Shown: positions 22,760 through 33,238 of the stretch, in pieces | How the letters are laid out: each line of letters opens with the position of its first letter | Numbering within the stretch: position 1 is the first letter of the stretch | NCBI GenBank assembly: GCA_958510825.1 | Contig: OY294049.1 | Span: 22,458,945-22,522,944 of the forward strand | Direction: 5' to 3' | Origin: Brachypterus glaber | Taxonomy: Eukaryota > Arthropoda > Insecta > Coleoptera > Kateretidae | Length of the DNA stretch: 64,000 nt | Notes under the pieces: generated by a model | What the model was told of the DNA's origin: nothing | Database searches by the model: none | The model's input: only the letters and a program-made list of their open reading frames with translations | Translations under genes and position numbers: made by a program

Positions 22760-22974
22760 TTTAATTTAAACCTAATAATAATTTAAAAAAAATATATAAC
22801 TACCTTCTTTTTTTGTGTATGTTTAAGTATAAATATAAATTATTAAAATGAATAAGTTAAAACCTAGACCTAAAATTAAGAAAAAAACATAAAACACTAC
22901 AAGTTTAAAATAAAGATAAATAAAGATAAAAAGAGAGAGAGAGAGAAAAAAAAGAGATTTATAAAAATTACTAT

Positions 22975-23937
22975 TTAGTTTTTCTTCTTAGACCTTTTTG
23001 GATTTTTTTTGATTGGAGTTATCTCGCACCGTTTTTTCTTTTCTGACTTTTCCTCTTTCTTTTTTTTCTCTATCTCACTCTTTTCCTCTTTTTTTGTTTT
23101 TTTTGAACAATGTTCTTCGGATATATCTTCTTCCTCTTCCTCTTCCTTTTCAGATATTTCTTCTTCTGTGCCGCTACTTTCCGCTATTTCTAATTTTTCG
23201 TCTGTTTCACTATCGTTTCGTATACGTATTGGTGTTGGCGGGGCACTACTTATTAGTCTTTGTTGTGGTAGAAGTACACTAGGGGAGTCTGGGTGGGTGC
23301 TATTATTTGTTTCAAGAAGTTGCTTGTAAGTAAATGTTTCCCCGTTAACAATTAATGTATCCCTATATATTTTTGCTGTGTAGTTCTTTGCCTTTGCCTC
23401 TTTAAGATGTTTTACCAGTACTTTTTGAATTGCCCTTTGCTCTTCGGAGAGATCATGTGCCACACTGATTCCAGAGTTTTTTAATTTTGGTAATTGTTTA
23501 AAAATTTCTTGTTTCTTTAAGTTTGAAACAAACTTTATCATAATAGGTCGGTGTAGATTATTATTTGAATTTTTTCCCAGTCTATATATGTTATTTATGT
23601 CTTGTACTGTGACGGTAATGTTAAAATATTTTATCGTAAAATTATTCAAAGTTTCTATCAAGTTTTCATCTATTTCTTCCTTTAGGCCGTAAACTATAAA
23701 ATTATTTTCCCTGTACTTTGCCAGTTGTGTTTCCAAATTTTCAATTTTTTTATTTAAGTTTTGTTGCTTTGTTTCGATTTTTTTATTTTCTTCAAATAGT
23801 GTTTCGATATTTTGTGTCGTCTGATCTATCTTCAATGAGAGGTTGTCTATTTTTGTATTTAATTCAGTGTTTTGACTTTCAATTGAGCTTTGAATATGTT
23901 TTAAAATTTCGTATAAATCTTTATTTGTTGGTTCCAT
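22975..23937 (-). CDS. LINE ORF1 protein, coiled coil plus RRM-like domain
   Basis: An intact 320-codon frame. Residues about 8-75 form a long heptad coiled coil (repeated NxxLxxKI-type spacing). Residues about 80-165 resemble the RNA-recognition-type domain of L1/CR1 ORF1 proteins (NFIVYGLKEE, IYRLGK, RPIMIKF), followed by a CTD-like segment (AKIYRDTLIVNG). The last ~90 residues are a highly charged Ser/Glu/Lys-rich tail, encoded by the purine-rich stretch at 22980-23200. Such proteins bind element RNA as trimers and act as nucleic-acid chaperones. ATG at 23937 begins MEPTNKDL. The intact frame indicates a young copy. Confidence 0.85.
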   Translation of the reverse strand: MEPTNKDLYEILKHIQSSIESQNTELNTKIDNLSLKIDQTTQNIETLFEENKKIETKQQNLNKKIENLETQLAKYRENNFIVYGLKEEIDENLIETLNNFTIKYFNITVTVQDINNIYRLGKNSNNNLHRPIMIKFVSNLKKQEIFKQLPKLKNSGISVAHDLSEEQRAIQKVLVKHLKEAKAKNYTAKIYRDTLIVNGETFTYKQLLETNNSTHPDSPSVLLPQQRLISSAPPTPIRIRNDSETDEKLEIAESSGTEEEISEKEEEEEEDISEEHCSKKTKKEEKSEIEKKKKEEKSEKKKRCEITPIKKNPKRSKKKN

Positions 23938-24299
23938 ATTAGATTATTTGCATTTGGAACGTAGGGACTGAATGTAAACAAACTTATCTCCGCCCACTAA
24001 TACGGCTTTGTATCATGAATTTTTATAATTTTCTTCTTATAATTGTGTTTTTCACAGCGAAATATACAATATATATAAACTAGGACTTACTGCGAGTCTG
24101 GCTATATCCTTAAAATATTTAATTTTTTTGTTTTTTCCTCACAAAATTTCACTTTAGTTATGAGCGACACACACCACCGTACGATGGCCTCACTAAAATA
24201 AATTTGTGGATGAGGTATCAAATCATAAAAAGGTATTATCTCCATGTCATCTTGGTCTATTATGTAAATTTTTATACTGAATTTGAATCTGAATAAAAA

Positions 24300-24400
24300 A
24301 TTATCTCAGCTGAACCGAGTTTAAGTTAAAAATGCTGCGTTCTGATTGGACGGCCGTCAATTTAAGTTTAAAGTTAAACCATCATTGATGCAAGTGACCC
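24300..24400 (-). mobile_element. truncated Harbinger-type MITE copy
   Basis: Inverted copy of the complete MITE at 32244-32378: it shares TTATCTCAGCTGAACCGAGT, the TTTAAACTTAAA block and the end TTGATGCAAGTGACCC, followed by TAA. The left terminal repeat is missing. It sits about 100 bases beyond the 5' end of the LINE. Confidence 0.75.
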
Positions 24401-25016
24401 TAAGTAGAATATTACGAGGTTAAATAAACATGTAATGTAATGTAATACTAAGTATTTAAAATACTAAAAATAATGACAAATAATACTAATTAGTATTAGT
24501 ACTAATTACTTGGAAACAAGTACTAACTGAACTTGAAACAAATTATTAAATTATTTTAAATTAGTTAAATATGTGCGTATTCGTTTCAAAATCCCAACTT
24601 ATTCTATTGAGCCGCACACTACCGAGAAGTGAAAAGCACCCCACCCACAGATTGCGTCGTTTTTGATCCCTATCTTGGCAAGGTGCTTTCTTAGGCCACA
24701 GACTCCCAGGAAAACCTTTATAAATATTTTCCTTTTACAGAACTGTTTGTATATATTTTATCTGTATATCAATTAAATTCCTTTAAATGCATAAATGAAT
24801 AAAAAGTATGTTTTCTTAATGATATAAGAGAGTCTTTCATATATAAAAGTATAAAGTAGGTTGGTTCAAAGTATTTCTCTCTTGAATGTTATTGTTTATT
24901 TTGATAAAAAAAATCAAAAAAGAAAAAATAGTTTCTGCGAACTTAACATTGTAAAGATGTAAGTACTTAATATTTAATAATTTCCCAATGAATGTGCTTT
25001 TAAAAAAAAATGCACT
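24401..25016. other. gene-free DNA
   Basis: No gene recognised. Short repeats of ACTAATTAGTATTAGTACTAATTA near 24485-24510 form a local palindrome. Confidence 0.5.
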
Positions 25017-25680
25017 TTGTGGCAGTACATATTTTCGAATTGTGGTATTTTTTTTTTTATACCAGTTATATTAAAAATATTTGAATTTACTCTAAAAACC
25101 AAAATGTATGATTATTTTGATCAAAATAGACTCTTTACAAATAGCTTTCGCAAAAACAAGTCCACCACTTTGACTATTTGTGAATCGCTAGAAAAGATAG
25201 TTTTGGGATATGGAAATAAGGAGTATGTGACCGGAATCTTATGTGATCTAACGAAAGCGTTTAATTGTGTGGACCATCCCACTCTCTTAAATAAATTGAA
25301 ATTTTATGACTTTAGAGATATTACTTATAGTTGAATAAAAAACTATCTAAGTGGTAGAGGAAAAATTACATTCGTTGGCGGAGAGCTCTCTTCTAGGGCC
25401 CTTGCTAATTCTAATTTATATCAACGATATAGCTGCTTCTGTCGAAGATGCTGAGTTGGTGTTTTTTGCAGATAATGCCACTGTTTTAAAATCAAATAAA
25501 ATGATATCAGACATAGATCTAAAGATAATACTTATTGAAGACTGGTTTACAGCAAACAAACTAAGCGTAAACGAATCAAAAACAGACAGTATCCCTTTTT
25601 CATTGAGGCAACCGTTTGGGAGTGAAAAAGAAAAAAGATCTCAAATTCCTTGGTGTCCAGCTTGACTGAAAAATAAGTTT
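25017..25680 (+). pseudogene. eroded LINE reverse-transcriptase fragment
   Basis: Two overlapping plus-strand frames together show the order of reverse-transcriptase motifs: CDLTKAFNCVDHPTLL (motif A, with the AFD Asp changed to Asn, about 25240-25290), LLGPLLILIYINDI (about 25390-25430), FFADNATVL (FADD changed to FADN, about 25465), and LKFLGVQLD (about 25638-25665). Internal stops (about 25333) and a frame change remove function. The resemblance is to Jockey/CR1-type enzymes, but it differs clearly from the LINE at 19279-24195. Confidence 0.8.
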
Positions 25681-25912
25681 TGAGAAGCATGAATAACAAA
25701 ATTAAATTTCTGCAAAAAAAAACTGGTTAAAGTTGTAGACTCTTTAAAACAGAGTATCCAAATGGACTTTTAGCTTGGGGGCACTACTCTAGTGCAGAGG
25801 GTTTTTGGTCTCTTAGAGGCCATTCCAGCGTTTCGGGTGTTTCTCTAGTATACATTGAAACGGATTTTATAAATACTTATTGCACTAATAGATTGGTCCA
25901 AGTGTGCTACAA

Positions 25913-26128
25913 TTAGACTAATATACCAGTTAATCAAGCTGTTAAAACCCGAAATAAAATTTAAAAAAATTAAGGAAGATATTGGCAGAATTTGCCGTTT
26001 CGGGAGTTACATTTTGTTTGCAAACAAATGAAACACCCGAAACGGCAAATTTTGTCAATATTTACGTTAACTTTTTTAAATTTTATTTCGGGTTTTCACA
26101 GCTTGTTTAACTGGTGTATTAGTCTAAT
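25913..26128. mobile_element. 216-bp fold-back MITE
   Basis: Arms 25913-26004 and 26037-26128 are near-perfect inverted copies (TTAGACTAATATACCAG / CTGGTGTATTAGTCTAA outside, TTTGCCGTTTCGGG / CCCGAAACGGCAAA inside) with a 32-base loop. A GCGTTTCGGGTGTTTC fragment of the same family lies at about 25828. No coding capacity. Confidence 0.85.
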
Positions 26129-26715
26129 GGAGATTTCTCCATTTAGAATAGACAGGGACAAAAGTTCTACCCAAAAAGGATAGAAGTAATATCACCAACA
26201 TAAATAAAAAAAAAATCTCCTAGGTTTTATGTTGGCTGCACTTTCAGTAACGCCATTTTCTTTGTGTGAGCTGCGTTTGATATTGTTTTGATTTCAGTTT
26301 TTTGTGTCTTTTACTAAATATTGTGTTTTTATTGACTATTATAGTACTTTTACGAGTTTTGATATTTAAATATTGTTCACCAAAGGTAAGTCCTTTCTTT
26401 ATACCTTAGATTTAAAGCCTATGCGAAATTCGTTTGGACTTTTGCAACCCTTGTAAAAATATCTTGGCATTTTGGTAGCTATAATAGAAATAACGCTCGT
26501 CATAAAATTAATTTCTTGAAATGTAGAAACTGGTAACGATATTAAAATATATAATAATATATAGTTAATAATAAATATGATAAACATTAAATAAATTCAT
26601 ATTTACCTTTTCATATTTGAGGTTATGTTTTGTAAATAAATAAACAGATTAAGCAACCTACCTAAGAACAATTAATAGGATTTATATTTCTTTCTTATTT
26701 TACTATTAAATCATC

Positions 26716-26915
26716 NNNNNNNNNNNNNNNNNNNNNNNNNNNNNNNNNNNNNNNNNNNNNNNNNNNNNNNNNNNNNNNNNNNNNNNNNNNNNNNNNNNNN
26801 NNNNNNNNNNNNNNNNNNNNNNNNNNNNNNNNNNNNNNNNNNNNNNNNNNNNNNNNNNNNNNNNNNNNNNNNNNNNNNNNNNNNNNNNNNNNNNNNNNNN
26901 NNNNNNNNNNNNNNN
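26716..26915. other. assembly gap (200 N)
   Basis: A run of exactly 200 N, probably a scaffold gap of unknown true size. Confidence 0.98.
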
Positions 26916-27200
26916 TTTATCACTTCATATCTCAGAAACGGTTTAACTTATTAACATGAAATTTTTACTGAACCAATAAATGTAAACATTTAGCGTTTTA
27001 TTAAAATTAGGGTTTTTGACCGGGGGCGTAGATAAGGGGTGCCTCATAATTTATATGTAAAACTGTAAATCCGCCCCTGGTTAAACATTTAATTTTTGTA
27101 TGTCGTAAATTGATAATATTTATTGGTTGCCTACCACAGTAAAAATTTTAAGTCAATAAGTTAAACCGTTCCTGAGTTATTAAGTGAAAAATATTCTAAA
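26916..27200. repeat. fold-back adjoining the gap
   Basis: TATCACTTCATATCTCAGAAACGGTTTAAC...TTTTTACTG...CCAATAAAT near 26918-26985 is inverted at 27115-27195 (ATTTATTGG...AGTAAAAATTTT...GTTAAACCGTTCCTGAG). The centre contains GGGGCGTAGAT / TCCGCCCCTGG. The left end may be cut by the N run. Confidence 0.6.
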
Positions 27201-29027
27201 AATGCCCCTTAAACGTGTTCTAGCTCCCCTAAAAAGCCATTTAACACAAACGTCCATAAAAACTTTTTGTCTCACTTTTTGACGTAAAATCTGAATAACT
27301 AAAATCTAAAAAAAAATTAATAAGTCATATTTTTTTGTTAAAACAAATGAAAATCGTTTTTCTCAAAAACGCATCGATAGATTTTTTTTAATTTGGTCTT
27401 AAAAAGATGCCAAAACTTGAAATAATTAAATTATGAAAAAAAAAACTTGGGTTAGGTATATGAAAGTTGAGCTAAACATTGTTTCCAGACCGGTGTGTAC
27501 AGTGATAATTATATCTTCTAGATTTTGAGACGATTTTTATTAGGCGTGTGGCGTAGTCGTATAAGTATAGGTATATGTATAGGTACGATAATATTATAAA
27601 CTATTTAGATTGATATTTTTTCATTAATAAATACCCGATTGGCCTTGTTAATATAGTAGATATTCAATTATTATGGGTCCGATTATCCCAGTTAGAGTTT
27701 CAGAAAACGTCACATTAAGTAAGGCACTCTTATCACAATAACTCTCCTTTAACCCTTACTGCATTTGTAATGTTTTTTACGCGTGTTCATGAATTCATGA
27801 AATCCCTTCGTTTTTCATAAACTTTTATAAATCAAATAGTTGTGCAATTGATTGCTTGATATGGCGATAAATTAATAATAATTGACAGCCATTCAAACTA
27901 ATATTAATTATCGGATTATATGTACCACATAAATTATATACGAAAGCAGTAAATTTACTTGACATGATAATGAAGTATATATACAGACAAATATTGCCTA
28001 CGTACGTTAAATTTGAGAAAAAAATACAAAAAGCACGATTATTTTATATGTATTATAATGAAATTTGTAATTTTGTGGATTAAAATAAATACATTTATTA
28101 TTAAATATAATAATACGCATTACTGTTGAAAACTTTTAGCTGGAATTACGTGCATTATATTGAATATTATTGTTTATAGGGGTATTTAATACCGTATACG
28201 GATTAATAATCCGTATAACGTAATATAGGGAACCTTCAAGTATTACGTAACGCAAATTTTGATCATTTTGGATCCCCAACTCCAATTATGCCTGAATCAA
28301 ACTAAAAATAAAAAAGTTTTATGTTTACAATACGCATGCTAATTTTATTTAATTACGTGCGTAATTAAAATTTGTGATTCGGTAAAAGGAAATTAAGTTG
28401 CATAAAGCTTAAATATCCACTAATCAAAACACCATATTTTAGACTTTATTTTCAGTTAACGTTTAAACAATCATTATTACAAGTGCAAGGTTGTTAGACC
28501 GTCAAACCATATGAACTAACCGTATTTTTCGAGAACATTTTAAATTGTTTAAATTTTAAACTTAAAAATTTTGTATTTTTTAAAATTTTAAAACTTCATC
28601 TATAACCTATTAATTTACATAAACCATTCAAGTTTTGATTATTTATTATTCTTGCATAAATTTTTATTATATTTAAAAAAAAAGTGATTATGTATTTTTA
28701 ATTTTGATAAATACCAATCTTTTGAGTCCTTTGACAACATATTCATTTATAATAACAATAATTTATTATGCAGCTATTAAAATATACTGCCTATTGGCAT
28801 TATTAATAAATATTATTCTCGATATTATTTAAAATATAATAAATAATTAATCATCCCGAATTACCATAATAATAATATATTTTATTTATATATTAATCAA
28901 CATTCAATAATTATAATAATTATTAATATAAAACAAATTCATTTTTATATTTAATATTATTTATTAGTTATTAATATTTATGTATATCCTTGATATTATG
29001 TGAAACCCTTACCTTACACAATAAAAA
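27201..29027. other. gene-free DNA
   Basis: No exon found. 27690-27740 carries AACGTCACATTAAG...GGCACTCTTA, matching an end of the MITE at 49541-50004. 28226-28275 carries a solo end of the GGAAACGTTCAAGTATTACG family. The rest is AT-rich, with many TATTATTAA-type runs. Confidence 0.5.
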
Positions 29028-29051
29028 CCCCCTTATATGGATATAAGGGGG
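29028..29051. repeat. G/C-capped hairpin
   Basis: CCCCCTTATAT (29028-29038), loop GG, ATATAAGGGGG (29041-29051). Followed by long (TA)n tracts at about 29140-29210 and 29536-29577. Confidence 0.8.
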
Positions 29052-29139
29052 GTCTGTATGGTGTCAGATATACCCAAAAGTTTTCTTATTTCGAAAATCT
29101 TCTATTAATTATGTAATATGATTAACCAAATGCACAAGG

Positions 29140-29145
29140 TTAATC

Positions 29146-29182
<37 letters not shown>

Positions 29183-29212
29183 ATATATTATATATATATA
29201 TATATATATCGA
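29140..29212. repeat. (TA)n microsatellite
   Basis: An almost uninterrupted TA dinucleotide run. A second run lies at 29536-29577. A 10-base repeat (TATATATGG) follows, five copies, at about 29586-29632. Confidence 0.9.
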
Positions 29213-29532
29213 TACCCCCAAGCAACAAAGCCGTAACTCATATATTGGGTAAATGATTGAAGTGGAAAAGGAAGTCATGTGATACATCATTTGAAAGCTT
29301 ATAAAATTCTCTATTTAACTGTTTAAGTATTTATTGTTTATTTACTGTTTGTTTCTGATAATATCCAAGTTTAGAATTTCTTACTTTAGTGATTTTAAGT
29401 AAACTTTTGCTTAAAGTAGACTGTGGAGAAACCTGAGTAGTACCACCATGTGTGTCTTTTTTCAAGGCGTTTACCTATGAGTATAACTCAAAATGGGTCT
29501 AACTTGAGTTACATCCTTGTTGCTTGGGAGTG

Positions 29533-29580
<48 letters not shown>

Positions 29581-29766
29581 ATAGTATATGGTATATATGG
29601 TATATATGGTATATATGGTATATATGGTATACCATTGGTATATTCAAGATTTAATTTAATTTAATATAGCGTATCATACAGTCCGTATACTTGATTTAAC
29701 TATATAATGTTTAATTTAACTATTCCATGGTTAAAATGATCATGGAATATGTTTCTTTATCCATAT

Positions 29767-29938
29767 CCAAGTAACACAGTAGCTATAAAGTATCTTTTAG
29801 TGCTCTTTCGCAGCAAAATAACAGCCATATGGCTATAAAGTATCTCTTAGCGCTCTTTCAAGCAAAATTACAGCCATATGGCTGTTATTTTGCTGAGAAA
29901 GAGCGCTAAGAGATACTTTATAGCTACTGTGTTCCTTG
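29767..29938. mobile_element. fold-back with an internal tandem duplication
   Basis: Two direct copies of a ~54-base unit (GCTATAAAGTATCT...GCGCTCTTTC...CAGCCATAT at 29783-29830 and 29831-29880) are followed by one inverted copy (29881-29930). Outer ends are CCAAGTAACACAGTAGC and GCTACTGTGTTCCTTG. A simpler copy is at 38834-38917. Confidence 0.8.
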
Positions 29939-30061
29939 AATAATCATATCATACCTCTACGTATAGAATAAATTAATGAAATAATATTTTTTATAAACAT
30001 AATAACCTTGTTATTCAATAATAGAATTAAATTTTTCTGCGAGTATCTTCTACCCCATTAC

Positions 30062-30358
30062 CTGTATGTTTCTCCGCAGACTTGAGCGTAAACCCATTTA
30101 GATGTGTAACTCCGCTCCGGCCTTTCTTGTTAGCAGCGTAGAGTCCCACATCAAATCCCAGGCCGGATTCCAAACCGACAACGGTGAAAGTGGGATTTCT
30201 CGACGTGACATTGCTCACCAATTTGCGAGTCTGGGTGTCGTACACCTCCATAATGAATTCCTGCTGAAGGCCTCCGTCAAAACCTTCGATGCATTCCACG
30301 TGCAGGGATTCGTAGGTTTGGTTTACAATCGTGCAGTTTGACAGTGGGTCTGGCTTGC
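30062..30358 (-). CDS. sidestep-like receptor, fibronectin III exon
   Basis: Exon of 297 bases bounded by an acceptor (TTTCCGATTAG before 30358) and a donor (ACAG|GTAATG at 30062/30061); both introns are phase 1. The translation begins (G)KPDPLSNCTIVNQTY, contains GFDGGLQQEF, MEVYDTQTRKLVSN, FTVVGLESGLGFDVGLYAANKKGRS, and ends LKSAEKHTG. This is the fibronectin III domain that follows the last Ig domain in sidestep-family proteins; the FDGGLxQxF and YAxNxKGRS motifs are typical. NCT, NQT and NVT are potential N-glycosylation sites. Joined to the preceding exon it reads NPAG-KPDP. Sidestep proteins are neuronal or muscle surface ligands that interact with Beat receptors during axon guidance. 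The next exon, expected to encode the membrane span, was not found at lower coordinates. Confidence 0.9.
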
Positions 30359-30953
30359 CTAATCGGAAATAAAGCAAATGTAAAAATTAGAAATACACTA
30401 ATGTTAAAATTTTGTATAGCATGTTACATTTTGGCGAAACATATTGTGTCGATTTGACTGGTAATTTTATCGAGGAGCTTATATATATACAAAGTCGTTG
30501 AGTATTTAACATATTCTAGGTGTAGGTGCACTTAGTAATAAAATTTTGCACTTGTTTCAAGTAACTTTAATTGAACAAATTTAGAACTCTATGATGGCAA
30601 AACTTTAGTATTTATGACTTTATTATATGTCCATAAGCTGCAAACAATACTGTTTAAAACTTTTGAACCCATGGACATTTTGAAACTTTTATTACACATG
30701 CATATTTACAAATTATCTGCTTGCTTGTTAATGTCCAACATAAAAGTTGACTATGAGTTTTTTAGTTAACCCTTTCGTACCCAATAACGCTTTAAAATGG
30801 AGCTATATTATGGAATTATAACTGTATACGATAAATAATTGTTTTTGCCACTTTATCCTACACGTATAGTATACGCCAGAGATATAGTAGAATGTTTACA
30901 TTTAAAACGGTTCATTTAAGATAGGGGCGTAAAATTTTATTATATTAAGTACT
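30359..30953. other. intronic DNA of the sidestep-like gene
   Basis: Part of the intron between the fibronectin III exon and the preceding Ig exon. Nothing else recognised. Confidence 0.6.
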
Positions 30954-30963
30954 TAGTAGACGA

Positions 30964-31630
30964 TGTCCTAGTCAGGGAGTGTGCAGAAGCCTTGGAAGAG
31001 CTAGCAAGGACCAAAAACGTTCAACTGGTATGGGTCATAGTGGAATTCCCGGAATCGAGAAGGCAGATGAACTTGCAAGACTCGGATCAGGGGCCGGAAC
31101 CTATATTGGGTGTTACAAGGAAGCAGGTAAAAACTGCTCTCGATGAGTGGGCTTATACCAAGCTAAAGGAGCAATGGAGGGCGGTCGACGGTTGCCGGCA
31201 AGCTAGGGACTTCCTGGTTGGCCCAAGCAAATCAAAGACCGACTGGTTGCTGGAAAAAGGAAGGACTGCACTCAGACAATTTGTAGGGGTCCTCACGGGC
31301 CACTGCAGGCTAAGGAAGCACCTGGCAACAATGCGGATTCTAGAGAGTCCGCTATGCCCAGAGTGTGAAGAGGATGAAACATCCTCTCATTACTTAGCCG
31401 AGTGTGTCAGATACGACAGGATCAGGTTGCAAGTCTTTGAAACTCAAAGACTCAACTAAGAGGAACTAAGAGATCTCCCCTGGCCCAATATCCTGAACTT
31501 TATTGAAAGGACGGGCAGGTTCAAGGAGGACTCAAATTAGTAAATGGCTGGGATTGCCTGGGGTGACAAAAAGGGCCAGAAATGGCCTAGTTGTCCGGCT
31601 TTGGCCAACCCAAAAATTTACTACTACTAC
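30964..31630 (+). mobile_element. 5'-truncated LINE tail
   Basis: A dead-on-arrival retrotransposon insertion. TAGTAGACGA flanks it at 30954-30963 and 31631-31640 (10-bp target-site duplication). The 3' end is a (TAC)n tract at about 31620-31630. The insertion holds only the end of ORF2 plus about 160 bases of 3' UTR. Confidence 0.85.
30968..31459 (+). pseudogene. LINE ORF2 C-terminus: RNase H remnant plus Cys/His tail
   Basis: The first ~40 codons correspond to the end of a retrotransposon RNase H domain: LVWV, then, in the next frame, HSGI...EKADELARLGS at about 31036-31095. A small deletion at about 31034 and another near 31100-31115 shift the frame. The remainder is the conserved tail: LDEWAYTKLKEQW, LTGHCRLRKHL and CPECEEDETSSHYLAEC, a CCHC-like cysteine/histidine cluster found at the C-terminus of I/R1/Loa-type insect LINEs. 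The frame ends at TAA (31457-31459). It belongs to a different LINE clade from the 19279-24195 element, which has no RNase H. Confidence 0.8.
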
Positions 31631-31640
31631 TAGTAGACGA

Positions 31641-32243
31641 AGTAGAACGTAGTAGACGTTCTGACTCGACTACTGGTGTCAACGAAACTTGACACGCGCC
31701 AGAAAAAGCGTGTGCTGCTAAAAAAATATATGTGGCGCCTACTATATGTTAACCATATTTCACGTGACGTAAACTAGATACTAAGGTGTGGTGAAAGAAT
31801 TATTTAAATTGCATATTCAAAAGTTAAGGATTGCAAAAGACCAACATTTTTTTATTACCCACATTTTTCACATTTGACGTAAAATCGAAAATGTAAAAAT
31901 ATGATTTTTTATTCGATTGTATGAATCGAATGTATAATAAATCCGTGAGAAAAGTTTTATTTTTTGCACTATTGTGCGCAAAGTAAGATAGTCGAGATTG
32001 ATTAGTTGGTTAATAATGAAAATGACACATGAACTCAAAAAAACAAATTTATTATTAGAGTTTCGGATAATCGGATAAAATATAGTGTATGATACACGGA
32101 CGAAAACTGTTTTTAGAGTGATTACGATTGCCAATCTCGCTCCCCGTAATCGACCTAGAAACAGTATTTTTTGTCCTTTCATCTCTGACCCAAGGACACT
32201 AGCTTAGCTTAGTAAACTACACCTAACTAATCTATTGACCTTA
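31641..32243. other. intronic DNA
   Basis: No feature recognised. The open frame at 31868-32182 has no motif I can name. Confidence 0.5.
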
Positions 32244-32378
32244 GGGCCACTTGCACCAATGATGGTTTAACTTTAAACTGGGATTAAATTGACGGTTGAC
32301 CAATCAAAACGCAGCATTTTTAACTTAAACTCGGTTTAGCTGAGATAATCCCAGACAAAAAGTTGGTGCAAGTCGCCG
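32244..32378. mobile_element. 135-bp Harbinger-type MITE
   Basis: Terminal inverted repeats GGGCCACTTGCACCAA (32244-32259) and TTGGTGCAAGTCGCCG (32363-32378) are flanked by TTA on both sides (32241-32243 and 32379-32381). A 3-bp TTA/TAA duplication is the hallmark of PIF/Harbinger transposition. The interior is itself symmetrical (GGTTTAACTTTAAACT). A truncated inverted copy lies at 24300-24400. Confidence 0.85.
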
Positions 32379-32865
32379 TTAATGTAGCCAGCCGTAACTA
32401 AATAATTTTGCAGGTTTCTTGGTTTTCCTTTATTTTATTTCTGAAAACTATATAATATAATATAATAATAAATTCAGGGTATAGTCGCTGCCAGAAATAT
32501 AAGAGAATTTTTTTTAGTAGCGATTATTTTTTTCTAGCGCGTGTCAAACTGTTCGTCCAATCGGGACGTTGCATAATTTTAGACTCATTTATACTAATGT
32601 ATTTTTATCTGGTCCACGATGACTAATTCCAGCCAATTAAAGTTCGACCCTATCCAGTCAAATTTCACAAAAGATTTAGCCATAACCACAACGCATTTGT
32701 AGCAATATATTTACTGGACCGACTTTATTTTTTTTATTTGTGTTCTGTGCATCGAGCTATATAGGATAAATACGTATGCAATATAATAAAATTTATTTAC
32801 GTCCTTGTCTTACATTAATCTCTATTCTATTATAAATGTGGGAGCGACTATAAATTAAAACATAC
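32379..32865. other. intronic DNA
   Basis: No other feature recognised between the MITE and the Ig exon. Confidence 0.5.
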
Positions 32866-33159
32866 CTGCGGGATTTATGTAAAAGACACATGGTTCCTTT
32901 TGCATCCCAATCTCATTCTTCCCCCAGCATAAAAGAGTTCCATAATCCAATTCGGTCATGGGTTTGTAGGCGACTGTGCTTTTCGCTTTTTCCGTGTAGA
33001 CCTGGCTTTGAGGAATATCGACGGTGTCTGCTGAATTATTGAATTTCCAAACGAATTGTATGTCAGTTGGATTTCCTTCTAGTTCACACGAGATTCTTGC
33101 GATTTCGTGTCGAGCTACTCCGAAAATTTTTAGTTGGCCTGGCCGGCAAGTTGGTATGA
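32866..33159 (-). CDS. sidestep-like receptor, last Ig-domain exon
   Basis: Exon of 294 bases (98 codons) with acceptor TTGTTTTAG before 33159 and donor CCCGCAG|GTATG at 32866/32865; both introns are phase 1. The translation includes IPTCRPGQLKIFGVARHE, ISCELEGNPTDIQFVWKF and MTELDYGTLLCWGKNEIG, ending FYINPAG. The Cys pair (ISC ... LLC), the WKF tryptophan and the DYGTLLC block define a complete C2-type Ig domain; the early IPTC cysteine is characteristic of the sidestep family. Splicing to the upstream exon gives VKF-IPTC and to the downstream exon NPAG-KPDP, both natural joins for this family. The predicted protein is extracellular. Confidence 0.92.
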
Positions 33160-33238
33160 CTAAAACAATAAGTACATATAATTAGCTTACAAAATAAGTA
33201 TACAAAATAAGTATAAAACAAGCCGTAAAAATATGTAA

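Larger units (their letters stand above)
19279..24195 (-). mobile_element. nearly full-length two-ORF LINE (CR1/Jockey group)
   Basis: A minus-strand non-LTR retrotransposon of about 4.9 kb. It has a 5' leader (about 24195-23938), ORF1 (23937-22975), ORF2 with apurinic-type endonuclease and reverse transcriptase (22759-19841, broken by two one-base frame changes), and a 3' UTR ending in AATAAATATT followed by (ATT)n at 19279-19305. A 3' end with short tandem repeats rather than poly(A) fits CR1/Jockey-type clades. A poly(A) run in the 3' UTR (plus-strand T run, about 19578-19601) appears internal. The 5' boundary is approximate and I found no convincing target-site duplication. Confidence 0.85.

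Noticed and set aside
23009..23329. Plus-strand open frames opposite LINE ORF1
   Set aside because: They are the antisense shadow of the purine-rich, Glu/Lys-rich ORF1 tail and encode low-complexity Ser/Phe runs.
26711..26923. Open frame across 26711-26923
   Set aside because: It consists almost entirely of the N run.
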